From Streptococcus oralis (GTDB lineage Bacteria; Bacillota; Bacilli; Lactobacillales; Streptococcaceae): 64,000 nt of DNA. Location of the stretch: NCBI RefSeq assembly GCF_021497885.1, contig NZ_CP046523.1:1531501-1595500 (forward strand), given 5' to 3'. Position numbers and translations under genes: made by a program. Positions 56,501 to 64,000 of this stretch are shown in pieces; position 1 is the stretch's first letter, and each line of letters starts with the position of its first letter. The notes beneath the pieces were generated by a model. That model was not told where the DNA came from. It ran no database searches and was given only the letters and a program-made list of their open reading frames with translations.

Positions 56501-58729
56501 GAATTTGTAACCAATCAAACCCACTTTATTGACCGATCACTCAATCCTCAACATGCCTACACCTATACTGTCAAGGCTATGCTGGGCGAGCTTGCCACAC
56601 AAGTTTCTGAACAGGCCACTGTCGAAACCTATAGCGAGTTGATGGACGACCGAGATAGCCGCATCCAGTACGGAGCTGCCTTTGGAAACTGGGCAGACTC
56701 AGAATTATTTGGAGGAACAGAGAAATTTGCTGACCTTTCAAAAGGAGACTACACAGACGAAGACATCACTGCTACCATTCCTTTCACTGGTGTTGGTATC
56801 GAAATCTATGGACTGAAATCGTCTGAACTAGGTCTTGCCACTGCTAAAATTGACGGCAAAGAAGTCGGCGAGCTTGACTTCCATACTGCTGGAGCAACTG
56901 AAAAAGGCAGTCTCATTGGTCGCTTCTCAGGATTATCTGACGGACCTCATACATTGACTCTTCGTGTTAAACGTGAGCACAAAGGACGTGGTAGTGAGCG
57001 CTCGAAAATTTCATTAGACTACTTCAAGATCCTAGCAGGAGCAGGCAACACGATTGAAAAAATGGATGATCGTGATTCGCGCATCCAGTATGGTGCCCAG
57101 TTTAAGGACTGGTCTGACCCTGAACTCTACGGAGGTACGGAAAAATACGCTGACATCAACAATAGCGACTCTAGTGTAGCTTCAGAAGCTCAAGCAACCA
57201 TTTCCTTTACAGGAACAGGTATTCGTATCTATGGCTTGAAGAGCCTTGCCCTTGGACGAGCACGTGTTACATTAGATGGCAAAGAAATGCCAAGTCTAGA
57301 CTTTTATACGTCAGGTGCAACTGAAAAGAGGGCCTTTATTGGCGAATTTACAAATCTTACTGACGGTCCGCACACCCTGACATTACAAGTTGACCCAGAT
57401 TCGCCAGAAGGTCGCAAGAAAATCTCTCTAGACTCCTTTGATATCATCAAAGCCCCTGCTGTTGGTATAGATAGCCCGAGCATCGCGCCTCTTAAGGAAA
57501 ATGACAAAACCATTTCCTTAACTCTACCAGCTGGGGAATGGGAAGCCATCGCTGTGACCTTCCCGGGTGTCAAAGATCCTCTAGTCTTACGCAAGGTGGA
57601 TGAAACGCATCTGGTTACAAGTGGAGATCAGACTATCCTATCAGTCCAAGACAATCAAGTTCAAATCCCAATCCCTGACGAAACCGATCGCAAAGCTGGA
57701 AATGCCATTGAAGCTTATACCATTCAAGGTACTACCACAAGCAGCCCTATCGTAGCTGTCTTTACTAAAAAGGATGAAAAGAAAGTTGATGAGAAGCAAC
57801 CAACTACAAGCAAGGGAGAGGAACCAGCTCCTACTGTTGAAAAACCTGAGTACACTGATCCTATCGGGACTGCAGGGCAAGAAGTGCCACCCACTGTAGA
57901 AATTCCTGAATACACCGATCCTATCGGAACTGCTGGGCAAGAAGAGCCACCTACTGTTGAAATTCCAGAATATACCAAACCTATCGGAACAGCGGGGCAA
58001 GAAGAGTCTCCTACTGTAGAAAAGCCCGAATACACCCAACCTATCGGAACAGCAGGTCAAGAGGAAGCTCCTACTGTTGAAAAACCTGAATACACCAAAC
58101 CTATCGGAACTAGTGGAGTTCAGGCTGCTCCAACCCTCACCCGACCTGAGTATCAGTTGCGCACCTTGAAAGATAAAAAGACAGGGGTTGAAATCATCGG
58201 TGGGGCTACCGACTTAGAAGGAATTTCTCACATCTCTAGCCGACGTGTCCTAGCTCAAGAACTCTTTGGCAAGACCTATGATGCTTACGACCTACAACTT
58301 AAAAATCCAACAGATCATAGCTTGCAGCCAAAATGCTCTGTCTTGGTTCGCTTGCCTATTTCAGCTAGCGTAGAAAATATTTACTACCTCACTCCAACTA
58401 AGGAGTTGCAAGCCCTTGATTTCGACGTTCGAGATGGAAAGGCAGAATTCATCACCAGTCATTTCAGTACCTATGCTGTCGTCTATCAAACTGCTGGAAC
58501 AACCTCTAGCACAGAGGAAAAACCAAGTACTTCAGATACAGAAACCTTGGCACACGAAACTGAACAACTTTCAGCTAGTCCTAGTCTTGCTAAAACTGGA
58601 AATCATTCTCCTAAAGAACAACTTCCAGCAACAGGAGAAGCGTCCAACCCACTCCTCTTCTTAGCAGGCCTCAGCCTAGCCCTCACAGCCACTTTTATGC
58701 TAAAAAGAAGAAAGGATGAATCCAACTAA
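53594..58729 (+). CDS. Wall-anchored GH95 alpha-L-fucosidase, multidomain
   Basis: A 1711-residue surface enzyme. YSIRK signal peptide (YSIRKLTVGTASVLLG), then a spacer to about residue 125. The GH95 catalytic part runs from about 130 to 920: GWEKQALPVGNGEMGAKVFG, NEKTLWSGGP, LNVNLQMNYWPAY, PSYSPEHG and PFQIDGNFG are family blocks, acting on Fuc-alpha-1,2-Gal ends. An FN3-like domain follows at about 925-1010. Two homologous ~130-residue beta domains follow at about 1016-1145 and 1156-1280, each starting MDDRDSRIQYGA. A spacer of five 20-residue repeats, a further domain (about 1510-1630) and LPATG anchor end it. Confidence 0.9.
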   Translation: MKKHFWEKSCRYSIRKLTVGTASVLLGAVFLSSHTVSADGIEVQHNDPSIVETTIKPDSGSEQIEPTETTKPALVEKSDVESNPAESKPAETPQATNSQTSSEPIVESNENKENENTELPVTKQENYQLNYNQPTTPSYDGWEKQALPVGNGEMGAKVFGLIGEERIQYNEKTLWSGGPQPDSTDYNGGNYKDRYKVLAEIRKALEDGDRQKAKQLAEQNLVGPNNAQYGRYLAFGDIFMVFNNQKKGLDTVTDYHRGLDITEATTTTSYTQDGTTFKRETFSSYPDDVTVTHLTKKGNKTLDFTLWNSLTEDLLANGNYSWEYSNYKNGHVTTDANGILLKGTVKDNGLKFASYLGIKTDGKVTVQDETLTVTGASYATLYLSAKTNFAQNPKTNYRKDIDLEKTVKGIVEAAKAKDYETLKQDHIKDYQNLFNRVKLNLGGNKTAQTTKEALQSYNPSKGQKLEELFFQYGRYLLISSSRDRTDALPANLQGVWNAVDNPPWNADYHLNVNLQMNYWPAYMSNLAETAKPMINYIDDMRYYGRIAAKEYAGIESKDGQENGWLVHTQATPFGWTTPGWNYYWGWSPAANAWMMQNVYDYYKFTKDETYLKEKIYPMLKETAKFWNSFLHYDKESDRWVSSPSYSPEHGTITIGNTFDQSLVWQLFHDYMEVANHLKVDQDLVTEVKAKFDKLKPLHINKEGRIKEWYEEDSPQFTNEGIENHHRHVSHLVGLFPGTLFSKDQAEYLEAARATLNHRGDGGTGWSKANKINLWARLLDGNRAHRLLAEQLKYSTLENLWDTHAPFQIDGNFGATSGMAEMLLQSHTGYIAPLPALPDAWKDGQVSGLVARGNFEVSMKWKDKNLQSLSLLSNVGGDLVVDYPNIEASQIKVNGKPVKATILKNNRIQLATQKGDVITFEHFPGRVTSLTAVRQNGVTAELTFNQVEGATHYVIQRQVKDENGQTSATREFVTNQTHFIDRSLNPQHAYTYTVKAMLGELATQVSEQATVETYSELMDDRDSRIQYGAAFGNWADSELFGGTEKFADLSKGDYTDEDITATIPFTGVGIEIYGLKSSELGLATAKIDGKEVGELDFHTAGATEKGSLIGRFSGLSDGPHTLTLRVKREHKGRGSERSKISLDYFKILAGAGNTIEKMDDRDSRIQYGAQFKDWSDPELYGGTEKYADINNSDSSVASEAQATISFTGTGIRIYGLKSLALGRARVTLDGKEMPSLDFYTSGATEKRAFIGEFTNLTDGPHTLTLQVDPDSPEGRKKISLDSFDIIKAPAVGIDSPSIAPLKENDKTISLTLPAGEWEAIAVTFPGVKDPLVLRKVDETHLVTSGDQTILSVQDNQVQIPIPDETDRKAGNAIEAYTIQGTTTSSPIVAVFTKKDEKKVDEKQPTTSKGEEPAPTVEKPEYTDPIGTAGQEVPPTVEIPEYTDPIGTAGQEEPPTVEIPEYTKPIGTAGQEESPTVEKPEYTQPIGTAGQEEAPTVEKPEYTKPIGTSGVQAAPTLTRPEYQLRTLKDKKTGVEIIGGATDLEGISHISSRRVLAQELFGKTYDAYDLQLKNPTDHSLQPKCSVLVRLPISASVENIYYLTPTKELQALDFDVRDGKAEFITSHFSTYAVVYQTAGTTSSTEEKPSTSDTETLAHETEQLSASPSLAKTGNHSPKEQLPATGEASNPLLFLAGLSLALTATFMLKRRKDESN
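57830..58129 (+). repeat. Five 60-bp tandem repeats inside the fucosidase gene
   Basis: Each unit encodes PTVEKPEYTDPIGTAGQE plus two variable residues; copies differ at a few codons (K/I, D/K/Q) and the fifth is diverging. Probably a stalk spacing the domains from the wall. Such arrays vary in copy number. Confidence 0.9.
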
Positions 58730-58743
58730 CTTTTAAGCACACA

Positions 58744-58776
58744 AAAACAGGATGAAGATCACCTTCATCCTGTTTT
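58744..58776. terminator. Two-way terminator between the fucosidase and mraY
   Basis: AAAACAGGATGAAG pairs with CTTCATCCTGTTTT around a short loop, with T-runs on either side. Confidence 0.92.
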
Positions 58777-58798
58777 ATTTTGTAATCAGAAATTATTT

Positions 58799-59779
58799 TT
58801 ACAGTAGGTATAAAAAGGCTAAAGTCAAGAGACTTGCTAGAAGCCCAACTCCCCAAAAGAAGAAGTCAACCTTCCACTCACTCCAGGGATTGCCCTTGCC
58901 TGAGAATCCCCCAAGTTCAAAATGATGATGCACAGGTGTCATACGGAAAATACGCTTTCCACCACTAAGTTTGAAGTAGGTAACCTGCATCATAACAGAG
59001 CTTGTCTCAAAGACATAGATAAGCCCAATCAGCAAAAGGGTCCATTCTTGGTGGAGGGCCATAGAGATTGCTGCCAACATCCCACCTAGAGCCAAACTTC
59101 CAACGTCTCCCATGAAGACCTTGGCAGGCTTGTGGTTAAAGACGAAGAAGCCTAGCAAACCACCAATCATGGTAAGAATCACAAGAAGGATATCCAGTTG
59201 ATTTTGCATATAAGCAATCACACCGTAGGCCGATAAGCTAATCACCACGGAAATACTTGCTAAGCCATCGATCCCGTCCGTCAGATTCACCGCATTTGAA
59301 AAACCAACTAGCCAGAAAAGGGCAAAGAAAATATAGAAAATACCCAGGTGCACTTGGTAGCCAAAAACTGAAAGCATATCGCCCCCACGCTCATAAAAGA
59401 GGTAGAAAATCACTCCTCCAAGCAACTGGAGAGCAAGCTTTTGTTTAGGATTCAATCCTTCGTTGATCTTACGGAAAATTTTGAGGAAATCATCCAAAAA
59501 ACCTACCAAACCATACAAAACCAAGATAAACAAAATCATGCCTACATTGTTGGTCAATTGTTGGGTAAAGAGAGCGACAAGGAAGCTCACAACAACTGCA
59601 ACGATCAGGAAGACAAGGCCTCCCATGGTCGGAGTCCCAGCTTTAGCTTGGTGTTGCTTGACATCCTCGTGCATCTGCTGACCTGTAATCTGTGCTTTTC
59701 GATAAAATCGGATAAAGGCTGGAATACCTATCAAGGTCAATAGAAAGGCTAGAACTCCAGCATTAATGGAACTAATCAT
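58799..59779 (-). CDS. mraY: Phospho-MurNAc-pentapeptide transferase
   Basis: A 326-residue membrane enzyme making lipid I. Ten membrane helices are plausible. Key blocks: [23 protein letters not shown] (catalytic Asp region), [12 protein letters not shown], and [11 protein letters not shown]. The gene starts one base before the pbpX stop. Last gene of the rsmH-ftsL-pbpX-mraY unit. Confidence 0.98.
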   Translation of the reverse strand: MISSINAGVLAFLLTLIGIPAFIRFYRKAQITGQQMHEDVKQHQAKAGTPTMGGLVFLIVAVVVSFLVALFTQQLTNNVGMILFILVLYGLVGFLDDFLKIFRKINEGLNPKQKLALQLLGGVIFYLFYERGGDMLSVFGYQVHLGIFYIFFALFWLVGFSNAVNLTDGIDGLASISVVISLSAYGVIAYMQNQLDILLVILTMIGGLLGFFVFNHKPAKVFMGDVGSLALGGMLAAISMALHQEWTLLLIGLIYVFETSSVMMQVTYFKLSGGKRIFRMTPVHHHFELGGFSGKGNPWSEWKVDFFFWGVGLLASLLTLAFLYLL

Positions 59780-59780
59780 C

Positions 59781-62036
59781 TTAATCTCCTAAAGTTATTT
59801 TCATTTTTTTGATGTCTTTGAGGGCCGTATTGGCACGGACACTTTGTTTCTTGACCGTTTTGCCACTACCTTCCCACTCGACTTCTATATTTAGCCACTT
59901 AGCAAATGTTTGCACATTTTCATCTGTCCAGCCATACATATCAGGCATTTCTTCGACCTTATCTGACAGGATCAAGATTTGCTGATTGGCTTCCAAATTA
60001 TCTCCTTCAGAAACAGAGAGATCCTTAATCTTGGTTCCTGTTCCGATAACAATTGGTTGGACCAGGTTTCGGCGCAATTCTTCTGCGAGGTCACCTGGGG
60101 TAAAGTCCTTGGTGACAGGCATAGCATAGCTTGTCGTCTTGCTGACCTGATCCAAGTTCTTAGCAGTTGACTGAAGATTGAGGGATTCTTTCATAGCAGA
60201 AGCTCGCTCAAGGATTGGGTTGGCAAACTCTCCCAGCTGAACGCCTGAATAATGCTCTGGCTGTTGCACCGTCACATAGAGGATAAAATCAGGATTTTCT
60301 GCAGGATGCATCGACACAACAGAGAAGATATAGTTGGTTTCACCTGTCAGGTAGCCCCCATTCTTCTCATCGGCAATCTGAGCAGTCCCGGATTTCAGGG
60401 CAACATTCTGTCCCGGAACATTGACATTAGGCTTTCCTGTACTGTGGTTGTACATGGTACCATAGACAGGATCTGTTCCGACCATGACCATGTGATCCCG
60501 AGTAGAGGAAGCTGCCGCTTTTGATACAGGATTTCCGACGATTTCCTTTTGAGACTTACGAACAGACTGGTCATTCGGGTCATAGAGGGCGCTGATAAAT
60601 TTAGGCTCCAACATAACCCCATCGTTAGCAATGGCTGTAAAAGCACGTAGCATCTGGGTCTGCGTTACAGAAATCCCCTGACCAAATGCACTCATGGCAA
60701 TATTGACAATATTATCTGCAGGCAATTGACCTGTGTACTCATCAGTCAGACCAAAACGCGTCGGCACTCCAAACTTAAAGCGGTTTAGATAATCCAACCA
60801 AGTAGCATCTCCCATTTTTTGTTCAAGTAGACTCATTCCAACATTACTGGAGTGAGCGAAACCTTGTGAGAAAGTCATCATCCCACCAGTAGTCAAACCA
60901 TCATTAACATCCCAATCTCGAATCGTCGCATCCGCTATTTTTAATTCACTGCTATTGAAGTATTCTCCACTTGGGAAGGTATTATTATCAATAGAAGAAG
61001 CTAACGTCATCACCTTCATGGCTGATCCTGGTTCATAGTTACTTTGATAGAGGATATCACGCCAAACAAAGTCCTCAGTGATTCCTTCTTTAGTATCTGC
61101 ATTAAAGGTAGGTCGTTGGGTGGTAGCGAGAATTTCACCGGTCTTTGCACTGACCAAGGTCGCGGTCATATACTTACCTTTTACTTTTTCTAGAAAGGCA
61201 TCCATCTGAGTTTCCATAAAGGATTGCAAGGGACTAGAAAGGGTTGTGTACACATCCTTTCCATCTACCGTTTGTTGGGAAGCCTGATCTGTACCCGGAA
61301 CAATATTTCCCAGACGATCTTTCTCATAGGTGATGATCCCATCTGTACCCGCCAGAATGCTATTTAAGGAACTCTCCAGTCCAGATGTCCCAATCAACCG
61401 TTTGGTGCCATCCTCATTTTCATGGAGTTGCGCTAAACCGATAAAGGAAGAAGCAAACTGCCCATTGGGATAACTACGGTTAGGGCTAGTTGTAAAGTCA
61501 ACTCCCTCGACACCAGCAGTTTTGAGGTCGTTTTTAATGGCCATCATATTGGCATAGGTAATCCCATTTCCCTTGGTACCAAAGGATACCTGTTTTAGAT
61601 CTGGCTGAGAAAGTTGTTCTTTGACATAGGACTCTTCCATATCCAGATACTTATGGAAAATCTCAGCCACCTTATTAAATTGAGAATCCTCTACATAGAG
61701 AATTTTACCTGTTGCTGACTTGTAGGTCTTGTCAATAACGGCATAGATATTATACGAAGTCGCATCCTCAGCAATAGGCGTTCCATTACGATCGTAGATG
61801 GTTCCCCGTTTTGCAGGAATCGTCTTGGTTGTTTGGTGAACCTTGTTTGCTTCTTGAACCAAGTCCTTACCAAATTTTTTACCCGTTCCGATAATGACCG
61901 CAAAGTTGACCAAAAAGACAGCGAAGAGTATGACAGCCAATAAACTCAGGCTTTTTCCTACTCTTCGGCGGTTTTCTTCTGGAGATTTACGGTTACGAAC
62001 GGCATAACGGATGATTTTTTCTTTCCACTGTTTCAT
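59781..62036 (-). CDS. pbpX: Penicillin-binding protein 2X, mosaic-type substitutions
   Basis: A 751-residue class B transpeptidase acting with FtsW in division. A membrane helix (about 29-50), dimerization domain, transpeptidase domain and two C-terminal PASTA domains. Active-site motifs: SAMK (338-341, pneumococcal 337-340), SSN (396-398) and KSGT (548-551). Numbering is one ahead of S. pneumoniae R6. Compared with R6 from memory there are T338A, M343T, A346S, A347S and R384G, all known from beta-lactam-resistant mosaic alleles. L546 and Q552 are unchanged. Confidence 0.97.
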   Translation of the reverse strand: MKQWKEKIIRYAVRNRKSPEENRRRVGKSLSLLAVILFAVFLVNFAVIIGTGKKFGKDLVQEANKVHQTTKTIPAKRGTIYDRNGTPIAEDATSYNIYAVIDKTYKSATGKILYVEDSQFNKVAEIFHKYLDMEESYVKEQLSQPDLKQVSFGTKGNGITYANMMAIKNDLKTAGVEGVDFTTSPNRSYPNGQFASSFIGLAQLHENEDGTKRLIGTSGLESSLNSILAGTDGIITYEKDRLGNIVPGTDQASQQTVDGKDVYTTLSSPLQSFMETQMDAFLEKVKGKYMTATLVSAKTGEILATTQRPTFNADTKEGITEDFVWRDILYQSNYEPGSAMKVMTLASSIDNNTFPSGEYFNSSELKIADATIRDWDVNDGLTTGGMMTFSQGFAHSSNVGMSLLEQKMGDATWLDYLNRFKFGVPTRFGLTDEYTGQLPADNIVNIAMSAFGQGISVTQTQMLRAFTAIANDGVMLEPKFISALYDPNDQSVRKSQKEIVGNPVSKAAASSTRDHMVMVGTDPVYGTMYNHSTGKPNVNVPGQNVALKSGTAQIADEKNGGYLTGETNYIFSVVSMHPAENPDFILYVTVQQPEHYSGVQLGEFANPILERASAMKESLNLQSTAKNLDQVSKTTSYAMPVTKDFTPGDLAEELRRNLVQPIVIGTGTKIKDLSVSEGDNLEANQQILILSDKVEEMPDMYGWTDENVQTFAKWLNIEVEWEGSGKTVKKQSVRANTALKDIKKMKITLGD

Positions 62037-62039
62037 ATC

Positions 62040-62357
62040 TTACTCCGCTGCTCGGATATTTTCGTTATTCAGCTGCAAATCCTTGGAATTTGCAATCTCT
62101 TTCAAACGTTCTGAACGAATCAATTCATTGACCTCTTGCTTGGCATCGTCGAGCTCGGTTTTCTTTTCTTCGATTTGAGCATTGACCTTGGTCAATTCAT
62201 TCTGAACTTGTAATAGCTTGGTCTGCATAAACACAACGCTAACTGCCAGGATAATCATTGTTGCAGCAATCGAAACATAGAAGGCCTTTTCCACACGTGA
62301 AAAACCTTTAAACTTCGTTTGCAATAACTGGCTTGTTTTTTCGATTCTTTCTGCCAT
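62040..62357 (-). CDS. ftsL: Cell division protein FtsL
   Basis: A 105-residue bitopic protein with a short cytoplasmic N-terminus, one helix (FYVSIAATMIILAVSVVFM, about 27-47) and an extracellular coiled coil with heptads (LQVQNELTKVNAQIEEKKTEL). Part of the divisome with DivIB and DivIC. It ends four bases before pbpX. Confidence 0.93.
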   Translation of the reverse strand: MAERIEKTSQLLQTKFKGFSRVEKAFYVSIAATMIILAVSVVFMQTKLLQVQNELTKVNAQIEEKKTELDDAKQEVNELIRSERLKEIANSKDLQLNNENIRAAE

Positions 62358-62367
62358 GTTTTTCCTC

Positions 62368-63318
62368 TTACTTGTGAATTTTTCTAGCCACGCGCAACTT
62401 GGCTGAATGCGAACGATTGTTTGCTTCTAGCTCTTCAGCACTTGGCAAGATTGGCTTGCGGGAGACCAATTCCATCTTGGGCTTAAGGTCATCTGGAATG
62501 AAGGGCAAGCCTTTAGGAACCTCCACTGTTGAAGCCTCTTTGAATAACTGCTTGGTCAAGCGGTCTTCCAGCGAATGGAAGGTAATGACCGAGATTCTCC
62601 CATCCAGAGCCAGCATGTCCATGGCCTGCTGGATGGATTCATCTGCAGCGCCCAGCTCATCATTGACTTCGATTCGGATAGCCTGGAAAATCTGCTTGGC
62701 AGGGTGCCCCTTTTTCTTGAGCTCCTTGGCAGGCTTGGCCGACTTGATAATCTCTGCCAACTCCGTCGTTGTCTCAATTGGTTTCACCTCACGCGCTTGC
62801 TCAATCTTACGAGCAATCTGTTTAGAAAACTTATCCTCACCATACTTGAAAAAGATCCGAACCAAGTCATGATAGTCATAACGATTGACCACCTCATAGG
62901 CCGTCAGACTAGCTTCCTGATTCATCCGCATATCCAGTGGCGCATCCTTTTTATAAGAAAAGCCACGCTCACGCTGATCCAGCTGAGGACTGGACACCCC
63001 TAAGTCATAACAAATTCCATCAATTTCCTGGACACCAGCCTCCTGCAAACGTGCCTGCAAATGACGGAAGTTGTCCTTGATAAAGGTTACCATCCCCTTT
63101 TCGATATAGGGTGCCAACCGTTTTTGCGCATTGTCAATGGCATTTTGGTCCTGGTCAAAGGCATAGAGATGTCCTTTTTCACTTAATTTACTTAATAAAT
63201 ATTCGCTATGGCCTGCTCCACCCAAGGTCGCATCAACGTAGATACCGTCAGGTTTCACGTCCAGCATATCAATCGTTTCATGAAGCAAGACCGTTACATG
63301 ATGAAATTCTTTTGTCAT
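62368..63318 (-). CDS. rsmH: 16S rRNA m4C1402 methyltransferase RsmH
   Basis: A 316-residue SAM-dependent enzyme (formerly MraW). [29 protein letters not shown] (SAM-binding) and [19 protein letters not shown] are signatures; [17 protein letters not shown] lies in the C-terminal half. Ten bases before ftsL. Confidence 0.97.
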   Translation of the reverse strand: MTKEFHHVTVLLHETIDMLDVKPDGIYVDATLGGAGHSEYLLSKLSEKGHLYAFDQDQNAIDNAQKRLAPYIEKGMVTFIKDNFRHLQARLQEAGVQEIDGICYDLGVSSPQLDQRERGFSYKKDAPLDMRMNQEASLTAYEVVNRYDYHDLVRIFFKYGEDKFSKQIARKIEQAREVKPIETTTELAEIIKSAKPAKELKKKGHPAKQIFQAIRIEVNDELGAADESIQQAMDMLALDGRISVITFHSLEDRLTKQLFKEASTVEVPKGLPFIPDDLKPKMELVSRKPILPSAEELEANNRSHSAKLRVARKIHK

Positions 63319-63401
63319 ATCCTATTTATTTTACCACAAATCTGACTAGCTTGCACTTGTCAGACAAGGCTAAGTTTCTTCGAAAAAAATTCTCAAAAAA
63401 A

Positions 63402-63462
63402 TGTCATATATACTTGATATCTTATCTCCAAAAGAATATAATATAGTCAAATATATACGACA
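63402..63462 (+). promoter_or_regulatory. Promoter flanked by symmetric operator arms
   Basis: TTGATA (63414-63419), 17-base spacer, TATAAT (63437-63442). TGTCATATATA (63402-63412) and TATATACGACA (63452-63462) are inverted copies (10 of 11 bases), one on each side of the core promoter. It suits binding of a dimeric Xre-type repressor such as the gene just downstream. Confidence 0.72.
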
Positions 63463-63480
63463 TATCAAAAAGGAGACCTT

Positions 63481-63675
63481 ATGAATCGTGTCAAAGAATT
63501 CCGCAAGGAACTGGGCATTTCCCAGCTCGAGCTCGCCAAAGATATCGGTGTCTCGAGACAGACCATCAACATGATTGAAAACGACAAGTACAATCCAACC
63601 CTGGAACTCTGTCTCAATCTCGCCCGCAGCCTCAAAACTGACCTCAATAGTCTCTTTTGGGAGGATAATTTTTAA
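63481..63675 (+). CDS. Small Xre/Cro-type transcription regulator
   Basis: A 64-residue protein that is almost entirely a helix-turn-helix: VKEFRKELGISQLELAKDIGVSRQTINMIENDKYNPTLEL. The short family (YozG-like) often represses itself and a neighbouring membrane-protein gene. AAGGAG precedes the ATG. The next gene follows after 15 bases. Confidence 0.93.
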   Translation: MNRVKEFRKELGISQLELAKDIGVSRQTINMIENDKYNPTLELCLNLARSLKTDLNSLFWEDNF

Positions 63676-63690
63676 AAAAGGAGCAAACTC

Positions 63691-64000
63691 ATGAAAAAAG
63701 AAACTCTCACTGAAAAACTGATCAAACGCATTTATGGCATTTCAGGACCACTTGATGAACACAAACGACGCGAAGCTGACCGCATTGGAAATAAAATCTT
63801 TGTGATTCTCTTTTACCTCATGACTTTAGGTAATCTTATTCCCTTTGTCCTTGCTTATAAATATCCGCAAATTGTCGCTATCGGCTATCCTCTTGTGGTA
63901 TTCGGCATTTCGATGATTTCTGCTCTCTATGTGCTCTCCCAAACCAGGAAAACAGGCATCACAGCCATTGATCTAGATATGCTGAATGAGAAAGAAAGCA
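63691..64000 (+). CDS. Membrane protein next to the Xre regulator, 3' end missing
   Basis: The first 103 residues are in the window. The N-terminus is soluble (KETLTEKLIKRIYGISGPLDEHKRREADRIGNK), then two membrane helices (about 33-54 and 60-82). The pairing with a small Xre gene resembles the DUF3278 arrangement, but the family is uncertain without the rest. AAAAAAGGAGC precedes the ATG. Confidence 0.7.
   Translation, partial: MKKETLTEKLIKRIYGISGPLDEHKRREADRIGNKIFVILFYLMTLGNLIPFVLAYKYPQIVAIGYPLVVFGISMISALYVLSQTRKTGITAIDLDMLNEKES

Noticed and set aside
57641..58060. A minus-strand frame of 139 codons with repeated sequence in the fucosidase 3' part
   Set aside because: Its repeats are the mirror of the 60-bp sense repeats. 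No start signals.
57830..58129. Regular 60-bp repeats considered as CRISPR-like
   Set aside because: Units are contiguous, coding and lack spacers; they encode a surface-protein stalk.

Overview
The window looks like the chromosome of a Mitis-group Streptococcus (S. mitis, S. oralis, S. infantis or a close relative of S. pneumoniae). This rests on the low G+C content, pneumococcus-type gene families and local gene orders, a complete blp (bacteriocin-like peptide) quorum-sensing locus, BOX repeat elements, YSIRK/LPXTG surface glycosidases, and a pneumococcal-type PBP2x. The species cannot be fixed from the window alone. I saw no rRNA, tRNA, CRISPR array, intact insertion sequence or prophage.

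Layout. 0-7 kb (minus strand): the translation/transcription operon rimP-nusA-ylxR-ylxQ-infB-rbfA, and trmB-ccrZ. 7-17.9 kb: the blp locus. It has three minus-strand bacteriocin transcription units, the export pair blpA-blpB with the pheromone gene blpC on the plus strand, the sensor/regulator genes blpH-blpR-blpS on the minus strand, and blpT. Six LytTR-type direct-repeat boxes with a 21-bp period mark its promoters, and BOX elements touch the 3' ends of two genes. 18-21 kb: ecsAB, a HIT protein and two small envelope-type genes. 21-27 kb: the heat-shock cluster hrcA-grpE-dnaK-(orphan)-dnaJ with two CIRCE operators. 27-32 kb: a PadR/DUF2812 module, glnR-glnA with a GlnR box, a small FUSC-type membrane protein, and pgk. 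32.3-35 kb: an AT-rich accessory stretch with an unrecognised membrane protein, a small partner, and about 0.9 kb without clear genes. 35-41.6 kb: the wall-anchored endo-beta-N-acetylglucosaminidase EndoD and a Na/Pi cotransporter. 41.7-47 kb: an enterocin-A-type immunity gene, pepA, and the piuBCDA iron-siderophore ABC importer. 47-53.3 kb (minus strand): a tightly overlapped operon murI-rdgB-phosphodiesterase-cbpB-xerD-like-scpA-scpB-rluB-yidD, with yneF upstream. 53.6-58.7 kb: a very large wall-anchored GH95 alpha-L-fucosidase. 58.8-63.3 kb (minus strand): rsmH-ftsL-pbpX-mraY. 63.4 kb to the end: a small Xre-type regulator and the start of a membrane-protein gene.

How the genes work together. 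BlpA/B exports the BlpC pheromone; BlpH/BlpR sense it and switch on bacteriocin units through the repeat boxes. A secreted thioredoxin-fold protein with a CxxC motif and an LPXTG anchor is part of this regulon, and each of the three mature bacteriocins has exactly two cysteines. This suggests a wall-tethered disulfide-forming step. EndoD and the fucosidase, both with cre-like sites in their leaders, fit a carbon-catabolite-controlled host-glycan harvest. PBP2x carries several substitutions typical of beta-lactam-resistant mosaic alleles.

Most promising items to check: the wall-anchored thioredoxin plus two-cysteine bacteriocins, the unrecognised two-gene cassette at 32.7-34.1 kb, the nested-hairpin element between grpE and dnaK, BlpT's C-terminus encoded by a BOX element, and the PBP2x substitution block.
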